Positions 1 through 8,457 of a DNA stretch of 64,000 nucleotides are shown one piece after another. Position 1 is the first letter of the stretch, and the number at the start of each line of letters is the position of its first letter. The notes under the pieces were generated by a model. It was not told the DNA's origin, searched no databases, and worked only from the letters and a program-made list of their open reading frames with translations. The position numbers were made by a program, and so were the translations under genes. The stretch comes from CBFDBF01 sp050293315 (GTDB lineage Bacteria > Pseudomonadota > Gammaproteobacteria > Chromatiales > Chromatiaceae), in contig JBNKMS010000018.1 of assembly GCA_050293315.1 (NCBI GenBank), positions 1 to 64,000 on the forward strand. Reading direction: 5' to 3'.

Positions 1-425
1 CGGGTGCCCTGCGCTTCTCGTTTAAAGCGGGGCTGTCCATAAGGGGCATCCCTGCCCCTATGGACAGGAGCGACCTCCATGTCGCTCCCCTTCGGGCCTT
101 TTCCGCTTGAAACTGTGATGCTCGGGGTAACACACGGGTTATGGGGTGGCACCCTAACCTCCTCCGACGCAGCCGAGTACCGCAACCGCAACAGGATCAG
201 GCCCGTAGGGGCGCCACATGGACGTGGCGCCTCCAGCGCGGGCAAGGGATTGCCCGTCGATGGAGCCCCTGGGGCGGTGAGGAACGCAGGGCACCCGTAG
301 GGCAAGTCGTGGAGTGTCTTTTTCTTTCGCCTATTTCTTTTGGACAAGCAAAAGAAATAGGCTCGTAGCCCTTGCTGGGAAAATGAAAAAAGCTCTGAAG
401 GATAAGGGCTACGAAATTGACTACC
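1..425. repeat. Mosaic repeat element, copy 1 (left end cut by window edge)
   Basis: No convincing gene lies in the first 527 bases. Bases 1-40 resemble 32205-32230, and about 110-425 resemble 32465-32778, so this is a second copy of the 32-kb element with its left terminal repeat outside the window. It holds hairpins with different stems and similar six-base loops: 33-67 (loop ATCCCT), 68-87 (loop CTCCAT) and 210-231 (loop ATGGAC). The right end (about 290-425) holds a hairpin of CCTATTTCTTTT type and closes on GGCTACGAAATTGACTACC, the reverse complement of the left end of copy 2. The short reading frames across it are not credible genes. About 426-470 shows nothing. Confidence 0.7.
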
Positions 426-474
426 TGAACTATTTATAAGCACCTGGATCCCACGCTAAAGCGTGTGATCAAGA

Positions 475-502
475 TGAAAAAGAGGGGCTTGAAAGCCCCT
501 CT
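475..502 (-). terminator. Rho-independent terminator of the PEP-CTERM gene
   Basis: Read on the minus strand, a 9-bp stem (AGAGGGGCT with AGCCCCTCT) closes a short loop and is followed by a T-run. It lies about 26 bases past the stop codon of the gene ending at 528. Confidence 0.8.
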
Positions 503-527
503 CCTCAGAAATTATCAGTAACAGCCG

Positions 528-1220
528 TCAGGATGATGATCTACCCCTGCGACCAAGCCCAAGCAGTCCAAGCAGCCCGGAGCCGAACAGCCACACCGAT
601 GTAGGAATGGGGGTGGCAAGTAGCTGATCCTGCCTCTTGTCGCTGAAGGCGACTATATACCGATCCAGCCCGGCGACTGCGGTAACATCGGGGACCAGTG
701 CGAGTGCAGCCAGGTAGGTGCTCGCATTGGCGTAGGTGGCGCTACCGGTGCTCTGGACACTGAACCTGCCATCATCCAGATCCAGCGAGGCACTGTCATA
801 TACCGCCTCCCAGATTGCAACCTGGAGACCAGCCTTCTCTGCGGCACTGCCGGCCGTGGGGGAGAACTGATTCATCAGCCAGGCGGCCTTCAGGTAGTTG
901 ATGCCGGCAGTCGCCGCGGACTTGAGCTCTACCTCGAATTTGCTGCCGTTACCTGCGCCTTGAAACAGATCGACACAGTAGGAGATGGTGGTCAGGTCAG
1001 GGGTAAACGTATCGGGGTCGTTATCGAAGTCCAGCTCGACCGGGGAGAACTCCAGGGCCCAACTGTCATCTCTGTCGATACCATCTATCTCGTAGTCGAT
1101 CTTCTGCCCATTGGCTACCGAAAAATAGGTCTTGATAGTGGCGGCAGACAGGGTCCCGCTAACCAGTAGCAGGACAGCTGCAATCAACACCTGATGTATT
1201 CTGTTGTACTTGGTACTCAT
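528..1220 (-). CDS. PEP-CTERM-type exported protein
   Basis: A 230-residue protein with an N-terminal signal peptide (hydrophobic core around residues 11-25, ending SAA). Its C-terminal sorting signal has the order short motif (ATPIPTSVWLFGSG), glycine/leucine-rich helix, then basic tail (GRRGR). This is the VPxSxWLFGSGLLGL variant common in gammaproteobacteria that carry exosortase. In the known family such proteins go through the Sec system, are cut by exosortase/EpsH and are displayed with extracellular polysaccharide. The middle part matches no domain I recognise. No exosortase gene lies in the window. The gene stands alone and ends at its own terminator. Function beyond sorting is unknown. 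Confidence 0.8.
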   Translation of the reverse strand: MSTKYNRIHQVLIAAVLLLVSGTLSAATIKTYFSVANGQKIDYEIDGIDRDDSWALEFSPVELDFDNDPDTFTPDLTTISYCVDLFQGAGNGSKFEVELKSAATAGINYLKAAWLMNQFSPTAGSAAEKAGLQVAIWEAVYDSASLDLDDGRFSVQSTGSATYANASTYLAALALVPDVTAVAGLDRYIVAFSDKRQDQLLATPIPTSVWLFGSGLLGLLGLGRRGRSSS

Positions 1221-1416
1221 CTGTTCCCGGCTCTCCTCTGACCTAACTTCAACCTAGCATGCAATCTAGGAAAAAAACTACTAAAAATAATGTTTTACGT
1301 GGCATTTCAGCCATTGCAGCTAATTTAAGCAGCACGCTAACCCTCTAGCATCATCTATTTGGGTAATAGATCATGCTTATTTTGAATATAGTTCAAATTT
1401 TTCGGGAATTGGGTTC

Positions 1417-1917
1417 CTATTTGTAGACTTTACGGCGAAATAGGTCGGAGCGTCGACTGACCACCCGATCGACAAACAGCATGCCGTCGAGATGGTCCAG
1501 CTCGTGTTGCAGGGCACGCGCCTCAAACCCCTCCATCTCATACTCCAGGGGTCCGCCATCGGGGGTCTGTGCGGTTAGTTTGATCTGGGTGGCTCGAATC
1601 ACGTTGCCGGTATAATCGGGAACAGAGAGACATCCCTCACGCCCCATCTCGAATCCGTCCCACTCGGTGATCTCCGGGTTCACCAGTACCAGATGGCCAT
1701 GGTTAGGCACCGGTTTTCGGTTCTTGGATACATCTACGATGATGATTCTCTGTAGACGGCCCACCTGAGGCGCGGCGATCCCTACCGCCCCGGGTGATGC
1801 CTGGCGGGTCTCCTCCAGATCATCGATGAAGGTACGCAGCTCATTATCAAACCTCTCTACTGGCTCGGAGATCTGTTTTAGCCGCTCATCCGGTATTGTC
1901 AGTACTTCAAGTAACAT
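1417..1917 (-). CDS. def: Peptide deformylase
   Basis: Removes the formyl group from the starting methionine of new proteins, using a metal ion. All three signature motifs are present: GIAAPQVG (46-53), EGCLSVP (94-100, metal ligand Cys96) and QHELDH (137-142, ligands His138 and His142, catalytic Glu139). The length, 166 aa, is usual. The start is ATG at 1917, 11 bases after the gcvR-like gene, so the two probably share a transcript. It is not next to fmt, the common partner, so this may be one of several def paralogues in the genome; the complete motifs argue that it is active. Confidence 0.93.
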   Translation of the reverse strand: MLLEVLTIPDERLKQISEPVERFDNELRTFIDDLEETRQASPGAVGIAAPQVGRLQRIIIVDVSKNRKPVPNHGHLVLVNPEITEWDGFEMGREGCLSVPDYTGNVIRATQIKLTAQTPDGGPLEYEMEGFEARALQHELDHLDGMLFVDRVVSRRSDLFRRKVYK

Positions 1918-1928
1918 CGGGGCTACCT

Positions 1929-2441
1929 TTAACCCAGCATGGTATCGATGGCAGAGACCTGCACACTGACCCCCTGCTCATCCAACCCCTCCAGTACCTG
2001 CTGCAGCGATTCAATCGTCTGCTCACTCTCACCCTGGATGTTCATGATATAGACAGGATTCTCTTCTGAACCGGCCACATCGGACTCCAGCTCCAGGATA
2101 TTGAATCCGATTGAGGCCAGTGCAGCCGTTACCTGGGCGACAATGCCGGCGCGATCGGCACCGGTGACCCGGATCTGAACATTGGGAATATGGTGTCGAT
2201 GCAGGCCACCCTCACTGGGATCGATATGTAGCCGCAGACCCATCTCGGTAGCCACAGGTTGCACCGCTGCCTGCAGATCTCCCTCACCAGAGGCCATCAT
2301 CATGATACTGAAGTTGCCCCCCAGCCGGAGCATGGATGCCTCACCCAGGGTCCAACCGTTCTGGTATAGGACGTCGGTTACCGCTGCCACGATGCCGGGT
2401 CTGTCGGCACCGACCAGGGTCAATATTTGCCAGTTATTCAT
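1929..2441 (-). CDS. gcvR: Tandem ACT-domain regulator, GcvR-like
   Basis: 170 aa made of two ACT domains, about residues 5-75 and 85-165. Each opens with the typical strand-turn-helix (LVGADRPGIVAAV and VTGADRAGIVAQV). In Escherichia coli GcvR has this layout and represses the glycine cleavage operon by binding GcvA. There is no DNA-binding domain, so any control is through a partner protein or ligand. It is first in a two-gene unit with def. Naming it gcvR rests on architecture and length; a general ACT-domain glycine-responsive protein is the alternative. No gcv genes are in the window. Confidence 0.75.
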   Translation of the reverse strand: MNNWQILTLVGADRPGIVAAVTDVLYQNGWTLGEASMLRLGGNFSIMMMASGEGDLQAAVQPVATEMGLRLHIDPSEGGLHRHHIPNVQIRVTGADRAGIVAQVTAALASIGFNILELESDVAGSEENPVYIMNIQGESEQTIESLQQVLEGLDEQGVSVQVSAIDTMLG

Positions 2442-2580
2442 TGCCTGATTACCTGTAATGTTGCAAACCTATGCGTTATCGCTCCGTTCGACTCCGCAAT
2501 TCAACGCAAAGAGCGCAAAGATGTGGAACATACAACTACTTATACATTAAAACACCGGTTATCACTGCTGCCCAATTTAT

Positions 2581-2683
2581 CACCCTCTCCCTAAGGGAGA
2601 GGGTTGGGGTGAGGGGGTCAGAAATGCTAGCACTTTGAGTTTGCTGATCCCCTCATCCTGTCCTTCTCCCGAAGGGAGAAGGG
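2581..2683. repeat. Inverted repeat of the CCCTCTCCC/GGGAGAGGG type
   Basis: Two arms of about 39 bases (2581-2619 and 2645-2683) face each other, and each also holds its own small palindrome (CTCCCTAAGGGAG, CTCCCGAAGGGAG). This layout is typical of small non-coding repeats widespread in proteobacterial intergenic DNA. The gap 2442-2854 holds only this and the next repeat. Confidence 0.6.
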
Positions 2684-2740
2684 ACACACTACCATCATTT
2701 TTCATATCGCAAACACCAGCTAGTAAGTTGAGTAATTAGA

Positions 2741-2852
2741 TGTAGGGCGCAATAACCAACGGGCATTGCGCCGAATGGTTTAATCAATAACCTGCCTCGA
2801 ATCTATAGGGTATATCATTCGGCGGATTACGCTGCGCTAATCCGCCCTACGG
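2741..2852. repeat. Inverted repeat of the TAGGGCG/CGCCCTA type
   Basis: The arms begin TGTAGGGCGCAATAACC (2740s) and end AATCCGCCCTACGG (2852). Each arm carries an inner palindrome (GGCGCAAT/ATTGCGCC; GGCGGATTA/TAATCCGCC). It lies between gcvR and pgeF and reaches to within a few bases of the pgeF stop codon, where it may act as a transcript end structure. Confidence 0.55.
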
Positions 2853-2854
2853 TT

Positions 2855-3604
2855 CTACTCGTCGATCCAGATCAGTGATGCCATCCTCCCAGTCTCTCCG
2901 TCCCGGCGGTAAGAGAAAAACTGTTCAGGTTCCGATACTGTGCACCGGTCACCGCCACCGACGAAACCTATATTCAATCGCTCAAGTCTGCTACGTGCCA
3001 AGGCATAGATATCGGCCAGCCAGTGGCCTGGCCTATTGGCAACAAAGGCTGACTCATCCTCTCGATTGGCCTCTACGAAGGCATTCCGCACCTCCGGACC
3101 AACCTCAAAGGCGTCCGGGCCGATGGCGGGCCCCAGCCAGGCCAGCAACTCCTCTCCATTTTCTCCAAAAGCGGCCACGGTCGTCTCAATGACTCCCTCC
3201 AGCAGGCCGCGCCACCCGGCGTGTACTGCCGCCACCTGGCTGCCGGAGCGGTTGCAGAGCAGTAGCGGCAGGCAGTCTGCAGTAAGGACAGCGCACACCC
3301 TTCCAGGCTCAGTAGTGATGGCCGCGTCGGCCTGACAAGAGCCCTGCCACCCGCCGGACAACTCTAACACATCGCAACCATGCACCTGCTGCAACCAGAC
3401 CGGCTCGCTACTAAGACCGAGCTCCTCTCGCAGCACTCTCCTATTGGCAGCGACGCTCTCCGCATCGTCACCCACATGGTCGGCCAGATTGAGGCTGTCG
3501 AACGGTGGCCTGCTCACCCCACCCCGGCGGCTGGTTATGACCGCCCGTATCTGCTGTGGGGCGGGCCACTCAGGCACTATCCAGTCATGTGGCCAGTCAT
3601 GCAT
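2855..3604 (-). CDS. pgeF: Peptidoglycan editing factor PgeF (YfiH family)
   Basis: A multicopper-oxidase-like purine nucleosidase fold protein of about 249 aa. In E. coli PgeF removes misplaced L-Ser from peptidoglycan precursors; older annotations say polyphenol oxidase. The metal-site motifs are visible: VHGCDV, the ADCLPLLL stretch and HAGWRG. The start is taken as the ATG at 3604, whose ATGCATGA overlaps the rluD stop by 8 bases and fits tight coupling; a longer frame runs to 3718 but that stretch is rluD coding sequence. rluD-pgeF beside bamD is conserved gene order in gammaproteobacteria. Confidence 0.9.
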   Translation of the reverse strand: MHDWPHDWIVPEWPAPQQIRAVITSRRGGVSRPPFDSLNLADHVGDDAESVAANRRVLREELGLSSEPVWLQQVHGCDVLELSGGWQGSCQADAAITTEPGRVCAVLTADCLPLLLCNRSGSQVAAVHAGWRGLLEGVIETTVAAFGENGEELLAWLGPAIGPDAFEVGPEVRNAFVEANREDESAFVANRPGHWLADIYALARSRLERLNIGFVGGGDRCTVSEPEQFFSYRRDGETGRMASLIWIDE

Positions 3605-4556
3605 TGGAGGCATCCTCACGCAGTGCAGCAAGCAGTTGCTGCATATCTTCAGGTATCTCCGCCTCCCACTCCATCCATTCACCACTTGTGGGGTGCTGCA
3701 GCCCCAACACCCTGGCATGCAGCGCCTGTCGCCTGAACTCCTGTAGTTGTTCGCGCAGCCCGCTGGATGCCCCGGCAGGGATGCGCAACCTGCCGCCGTA
3801 GAGTGGATCTCCCAGCAGCGGATGGTGGAGATGCGCCATATGCACCCGTATCTGATGGGTGCGCCCGCTCTCCAGGTTCACCCGCAAGTAGCTGTGGGCC
3901 CGAAACCGCTCCAATACGCGGTAGTGGGTGGTTGCCTCCTTGCCCGCCGCGGTCACCGCCATGCGCAGACGGTTGACCGGGTGGCGACCAATCGGCTGTT
4001 CCACTGTTCCGCCTGCGGTCAGTACGCCGCAGACCAGCGCCCGATATTCGCGTTTGATCTCACGCGCCTGGAGCTGCTCTACCAGTGAGCGGTGGGCATT
4101 CAAACTGCGCGCCACAACCAGTATTCCACTGGTGTCCTTATCCAGCCGATGCACGATCCCGGCGCGCGGCAGGCCACGCAGTGACTCATCAAAATAGAGC
4201 AGAGCATTCAGCATGGTGCCATCCGGGTTACCGGCAGCCGGGTGCACCACCATCCCGGCAGGCTTGTTGATCACTATCAAATCCTGGTCTGTATAGAGCA
4301 GATCCAGCGGAATATCCTGGGGACGATCTTCCAGCTGCTCCTCTATGCAGGCGAGCAGCTCCACCTGCTCACCGCCCAGTATCTTGTCCCGGGGACGCCA
4401 CTGCTCTCCATCCACCATGACCTGGCCAGACTTGATCCACCCCTGCAGGCGGCTGCGCGAGTACTCCGGGAACAGCTGTGGCATCACCTGATCCAGTCTC
4501 TGCCCCGCATATTCAGGACCGATAGTGGTATAGACCGGCTCACGGCTGGAATTCAT
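3597..4556 (-). CDS. rluD: 23S rRNA pseudouridine synthase RluD
   Basis: Makes the pseudouridines at 1911, 1915 and 1917 of helix 69 in 23S rRNA, needed for ribosome assembly and normal growth. 319 aa: an N-terminal S4 RNA-binding domain (about 15-75) and a catalytic domain with HRLDKDTSG at 136-144, where Asp139 is the catalytic residue. Transcribed away from bamD across a 100-bp shared promoter region, and coupled to pgeF downstream. RluD rather than RluC is favoured by the pgeF and bamD neighbours. Confidence 0.93.
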   Translation of the reverse strand: MNSSREPVYTTIGPEYAGQRLDQVMPQLFPEYSRSRLQGWIKSGQVMVDGEQWRPRDKILGGEQVELLACIEEQLEDRPQDIPLDLLYTDQDLIVINKPAGMVVHPAAGNPDGTMLNALLYFDESLRGLPRAGIVHRLDKDTSGILVVARSLNAHRSLVEQLQAREIKREYRALVCGVLTAGGTVEQPIGRHPVNRLRMAVTAAGKEATTHYRVLERFRAHSYLRVNLESGRTHQIRVHMAHLHHPLLGDPLYGGRLRIPAGASSGLREQLQEFRRQALHARVLGLQHPTSGEWMEWEAEIPEDMQQLLAALREDASNA

Positions 4557-4656
4557 ATATCCCCTTTATCGCCATTCTCCCCCTCCATCTCTATATCTCT
4601 ATAGGGTATACTGCCCCCCTGATTTCAACTACAAATGTTACTTAACAATATAAACT

Positions 4657-5481
4657 ATGAACACTATCCGCCTTCTAATTGCGCTACTGCTACTACTGCT
4701 ACTGACATCCTGTGGGCTCCTGCCGGAGGTGGCTGATGAGACCAAGGGTTGGAGCGCCAGTAAATTCTACTCCGAGGCATCCGCCTCCCTGGCAGAGGGC
4801 GACTATGAGACCGCTATAAAATATTATGAGCAGTTAGAGGCGCGCTTTCCATTTGGCCGCTACGCCATGCAGGCCCAGCTGGATGTAGCCTACGCCTACT
4901 ACCGTTTCGAAGAGCCGGAGCAGGCCCTCGCCGCCGCTGACCGTTTTATAAAGCTGCACCCAACCAACCCCTATGTTGATTATGCCTATTATCTTAAGGG
5001 GATTGTCAACTTTAACCGCAGTATCGGCTTCTTTGATCGTTTTATACCTCTAGACTCATCACAGCGCGATCCTGCTGCGGCCTCTGAGTCATTCAAAGAC
5101 TTCTCGATCCTGGTGGAGAAATTCCCCAACAGCAAATACTCGGAAGATGCCAGGAAACGGATGATCCATCTGCATAACAATATAGCTAAATACCATGTCC
5201 ATGTGGCCCGCTATTATATGAAGCGCGGGGCCTACATGGCAGCCGCCAACCGCTGTAAGGAGGTGATTGAGAAATACCAGCGCTCCACAGCGGTAAAGGA
5301 TGCCCTACTGGTTATGATCGAGGCCTATGACGCTCTGGAGTTGGAGGATCTATCCAGAGACGCCCAGCGAGTACTGGCCCTGAACGAGGCCAACGGTACG
5401 TTCGATAACCTGGATGAGGAGCCCGAAATCAAGCCGCTGGGCAGAAAGATCTGGGACTATCTGGAACTGGATGAGAACTGA
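4657..5481 (+). CDS. bamD: Outer membrane assembly lipoprotein BamD
   Basis: An essential part of the BAM complex, which folds beta-barrel proteins into the outer membrane. A lipoprotein signal (leucine-rich core, LTSCG) places the lipidated Cys at 19. The rest is a string of TPR helices, for example the repeat around ASLAEGDYETAIKYYEQLEARFP. The length (274 aa) is slightly above E. coli BamD (245). It is divergent from rluD, as in many gammaproteobacteria. Confidence 0.93.
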   Translation: MNTIRLLIALLLLLLLTSCGLLPEVADETKGWSASKFYSEASASLAEGDYETAIKYYEQLEARFPFGRYAMQAQLDVAYAYYRFEEPEQALAAADRFIKLHPTNPYVDYAYYLKGIVNFNRSIGFFDRFIPLDSSQRDPAAASESFKDFSILVEKFPNSKYSEDARKRMIHLHNNIAKYHVHVARYYMKRGAYMAAANRCKEVIEKYQRSTAVKDALLVMIEAYDALELEDLSRDAQRVLALNEANGTFDNLDEEPEIKPLGRKIWDYLELDEN

Positions 5482-5501
5482 GATAGGGCTGCCGCCCAGA
5501 G

Positions 5502-5840
5502 CTATACTGCGGCAGCGTCCTCCTCTCCTGTACGGATACGTACCACCTTCTCTACATTAGAGACAAAGATCTTGCCATCGCCAATCTTGCCGGTACGGGC
5601 GGCGTTGGTTATGGCATCGATACACTCATCCAGTTTATCTTCATTGATCACCACCTCGATCTTCATCTTAGGGAGGAAATCAATCACGTATTCCGCTCCG
5701 CGATAGAGCTCGGTGTGCCCCTTCTGCCGACCAAATCCTTTGACCTCAGTAACAGTCATTCCACTCATCCCGATTGCCGAGAGCGCCTCACGGACATCAT
5801 CCAGTTTAAACGGCTTGATAATTACATCCACTTTTTTCAT
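5502..5840 (-). CDS. glnB: P-II nitrogen regulatory protein (GlnB/GlnK)
   Basis: A trimeric signal protein that reads 2-oxoglutarate, ATP/ADP and, through uridylylation, glutamine. 112 aa from the ATG at 5840; the frame opens 26 codons earlier but those residues are not part of the family. Tyr51 in the T-loop (YRGAEYV), the uridylylation site, is present, as is the B-loop region TGKIGDGKIFV. No amtB is adjacent, which fits GlnB better than GlnK, but the sequence alone does not decide. It lies 119 bases downstream of nadE on the same strand; a NAD synthase neighbour is common for glnB. Confidence 0.9.
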   Translation of the reverse strand: MKKVDVIIKPFKLDDVREALSAIGMSGMTVTEVKGFGRQKGHTELYRGAEYVIDFLPKMKIEVVINEDKLDECIDAITNAARTGKIGDGKIFVSNVEKVVRIRTGEEDAAAV

Positions 5841-5959
5841 CTTGTGCTCCCTAGAATTCAGTAAAGCATATATCTTATTAAGTATAGTCAACCAGGTATG
5901 AACATGGCCCAATTCCAATCAACAAACGCAACGATTTATCCTCTCTCTTCTACCTAACT

Positions 5960-7561
5960 TCAGAATCCGCTAGTCAGTGGGTAGCGCCGATCACGCCCGA
6001 ATGCCCGCTGGGTGATCTTGACCCCTGGTGGTGCCTGGCGACGCTTGTACTCATTGCGATCCACCATATCAACCACCCTCTGCACCGTGGCAGCATCCAG
6101 CCCGGCAGCGGTAATCTCGGCCACACTCTGATCCCGCTCGACGTGTCGCTCCAGGATCTCATCCAATATCTCGTATGGAGGTAGTGAGTCCGAGTCCTGC
6201 TGATCCGGTGCCAGTTCGGCAGACGGGGGACGCTCGATTACCCGCTGTGGAATGATCTCCCGCTCCCGGTTGCAGTAGGTGGCGAGCCGATAGACCATCT
6301 GCTTGGGGACATCCTTGATCGGAGCAAAACCACCGGCCATATCTCCATATAGGGTGGCATAACCCACCGCCATCTCACTCTTGTTGCCGGTGGTGAGCAG
6401 GATCTTGCCTTTTTTGTTGCTGATAGCCATGAGGATAATCCCGCGGCAACGGGCCTGGATGTTCTCCTCGGTGGTATCCCTGTCGCTGCCGGCAAACTCC
6501 TCCGCCAACATATCCAGAAATGCATTAAAGGCCGGCTCTATCGGTATGACCCGGTGCATTACACCCAGTGTCTCTGCCTGCCTGAGCGCATCCTCATTGC
6601 TCATGTCTGCGGTATAGCGCGATGGCATCAGTACCACCTCTACCTTGTCAGCCCCCAGGGCATCCACTGCGATTGCCAGGGTAAGGGCTGAATCAATACC
6701 GCCAGAGAGTCCCAGGACCGCACCATCAAAGCCGTTCTTGGTGACATAGTCGCGCACCCCCAGGACCAAGGCGCCATAGATCCTCTCCTCCTCTGTTGCC
6801 ATCGGGGCGATCTCTGCAGGCAGCGGCTCGTGGTCGACGAACTCTACCAACATCAACTCCTCCTGATAGAAGTTGGCACGCTGCGTCAATTCACCGCTGG
6901 AATTTACTACACAGGAGCCACCATCAAACACCAGCTCGTCCTGACCACCGAGAAGATTGACATAAGCGATGGCCAACCCCTCCTCCTGCGCCCTCTGGCG
7001 TAGCAGCTCCACTCGCTGTATCGCCTTATCTACATGGAAGGGAGAGGCATTGAGGTTTAGCAACAGCTTGGCCCCAGCTGCTGCAGCCGCAGCGGCCGGC
7101 CCAGGAAACCAAATATCCTCACAGATGGTCAGCCCTACCGGTACCCCGGCAATATCCACTATGCAGGGGGTGTCCCCCGGCTCGAAATAGCGCCGCTCAT
7201 CGAAGACGCTGTAGTTGGGGAGCAGTGCCTTGTGGTATTCGGCGATAATCTCGCCGTTACGAATCACCCCGGCCGCGTTATAGAGCTTGCCATCTTGCAG
7301 CCGTGGATAGCCGATTATCAGATCTATCCCCTCAACTGTACTACACAGCCGCTCAAGGGCACGCTCCACCCGCTGAATAAACTCCGGGCGCAGCAGCAGG
7401 TCCTCCGGTGGATAGCTGGTCAGGGTCAGCTCCGGGAAGATAACAGCATCTGCCTGCTGTTCATCCCGGGCCTTTTGAGCAATCGCAATCACCCTCTCGC
7501 AGTTGGCGTCTACGGCGCCGACCAACAGGTTGGTCTGGGCAAGTGAGACTCTCAAATTCAA
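5960..7561 (-). CDS. nadE: Glutamine-dependent NAD+ synthase
   Basis: The last step of NAD+ synthesis: amidation of deamido-NAD+ using glutamine. 533 aa in two parts: an N-terminal CN-hydrolase glutaminase with the Glu44-Lys111-Cys147 triad (FPEL, HKALLPNY, LTICEDIW), and a C-terminal ATP-pyrophosphatase synthase with the SGGIDS loop at 286-291. The start is TTG at 7561: no ATG fits, a clear AAGGA lies nine bases upstream, and the protein then begins like its relatives (LRVSLAQ). It follows sucD by 22 bases, so it is probably in the sucCD transcript. Confidence 0.93.
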   Translation of the reverse strand: MNLRVSLAQTNLLVGAVDANCERVIAIAQKARDEQQADAVIFPELTLTSYPPEDLLLRPEFIQRVERALERLCSTVEGIDLIIGYPRLQDGKLYNAAGVIRNGEIIAEYHKALLPNYSVFDERRYFEPGDTPCIVDIAGVPVGLTICEDIWFPGPAAAAAAAGAKLLLNLNASPFHVDKAIQRVELLRQRAQEEGLAIAYVNLLGGQDELVFDGGSCVVNSSGELTQRANFYQEELMLVEFVDHEPLPAEIAPMATEEERIYGALVLGVRDYVTKNGFDGAVLGLSGGIDSALTLAIAVDALGADKVEVVLMPSRYTADMSNEDALRQAETLGVMHRVIPIEPAFNAFLDMLAEEFAGSDRDTTEENIQARCRGIILMAISNKKGKILLTTGNKSEMAVGYATLYGDMAGGFAPIKDVPKQMVYRLATYCNREREIIPQRVIERPPSAELAPDQQDSDSLPPYEILDEILERHVERDQSVAEITAAGLDAATVQRVVDMVDRNEYKRRQAPPGVKITQRAFGRDRRYPLTSGF

Positions 7562-7583
7562 ATTGGCAAATCCTTAAACAGCG

Positions 7584-8453
7584 CTACCCCAGCAGCTCCA
7601 CCATCTTAGCACCAAGATCAGAGGGCGAACGCACGGTGGCGACACCGGCCGCCTCCAGGGCCGCAAACTTGCTGTCTGCCGTGCCTTTGCCGCCGCTGAC
7701 GATGGCCCCGGCGTGGCCCATACGTTTGCCTGGAGGTGCGGTAACACCGGCGATGTAGCTCACCACCGGCTTGGTGACATTAGCCTGGATATATTCGGCA
7801 GCGTCCTCCTCTGCAGTACCGCCGATCTCACCCACCATGATGATCCCCTCGGTCTGCGGGTCGGCCTGGAACAGCTCCAGACAGTCGATGAAGTTCATAC
7901 CGTGGATCGGATCACCGCCGATGCCGACACAGGTGCTCTGGCCCAGGCCTGTGGTGGTGGTCTGATAGACCGCCTCATAGGTGAGGGTACCGGAGCGAGA
8001 GACGATGCCGATCTTGCCCGGCTTGTGGATCACGCCCGGCATAATACCTATCTTGGTCTCCCCCGGGGTGATGATACCGGGACAGTTGGGACCGATCAGA
8101 CGGCAATCGTAGCTCTCCAGGGCCGCCTTGACCTTGAGCATATCCAGCACCGGGATACCCTCGGAGATACAGACGATGACCTTGATGCCGGCATCTGCCG
8201 CCTCCAGGATCGCGTCCGCTGCAAAGGCGGGTGGCACATAGATCATGGTTGCGTCAGCACCGGTCTCTTTGACCGCGTCGGCTACGGTGTTAAATACCGG
8301 CAGCCCGAGATGGGTCTGCCCACCCTTACCGGGGGTAACACCACCCACCACATTGGTGCCGTATTCGATCGCCTGTTCTGTGTGGAATGTGCCCTGCTGT
8401 CCAGTGAAGCCCTGACAGATAACCTTGGTGTTCTTATCTACTAGAATACTCAT
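7584..8453 (-). CDS. sucD: Succinyl-CoA synthetase alpha subunit
   Basis: The TCA cycle enzyme subunit that binds CoA and carries the phosphohistidine. 289 aa, the normal length, with an N-terminal Rossmann CoA-binding domain (CQGFTGQQGTFHTEQA) and the active-site histidine in HAGAIVSGGKGTA (about His247). Four bases after sucC, so translation is coupled and the two subunits are made together. Confidence 0.96.
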   Translation of the reverse strand: MSILVDKNTKVICQGFTGQQGTFHTEQAIEYGTNVVGGVTPGKGGQTHLGLPVFNTVADAVKETGADATMIYVPPAFAADAILEAADAGIKVIVCISEGIPVLDMLKVKAALESYDCRLIGPNCPGIITPGETKIGIMPGVIHKPGKIGIVSRSGTLTYEAVYQTTTTGLGQSTCVGIGGDPIHGMNFIDCLELFQADPQTEGIIMVGEIGGTAEEDAAEYIQANVTKPVVSYIAGVTAPPGKRMGHAGAIVSGGKGTADSKFAALEAAGVATVRSPSDLGAKMVELLG

Positions 8454-8457
8454 ACTC

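Noticed and set aside
79..368. Short frames in the first 400 bases, and similar ones at 32246-32659
   Set aside because: They lie in repeat copies full of hairpins, shift frame between copies, and show no protein features.
3605..3718. N-terminal extension of pgeF up to 3718
   Set aside because: This stretch is rluD coding sequence in another frame; the ATG at 3604 overlaps the rluD stop in the usual way.
7713..8444. 243-aa plus-strand open frame
   Set aside because: Antisense to sucD, with no family features.
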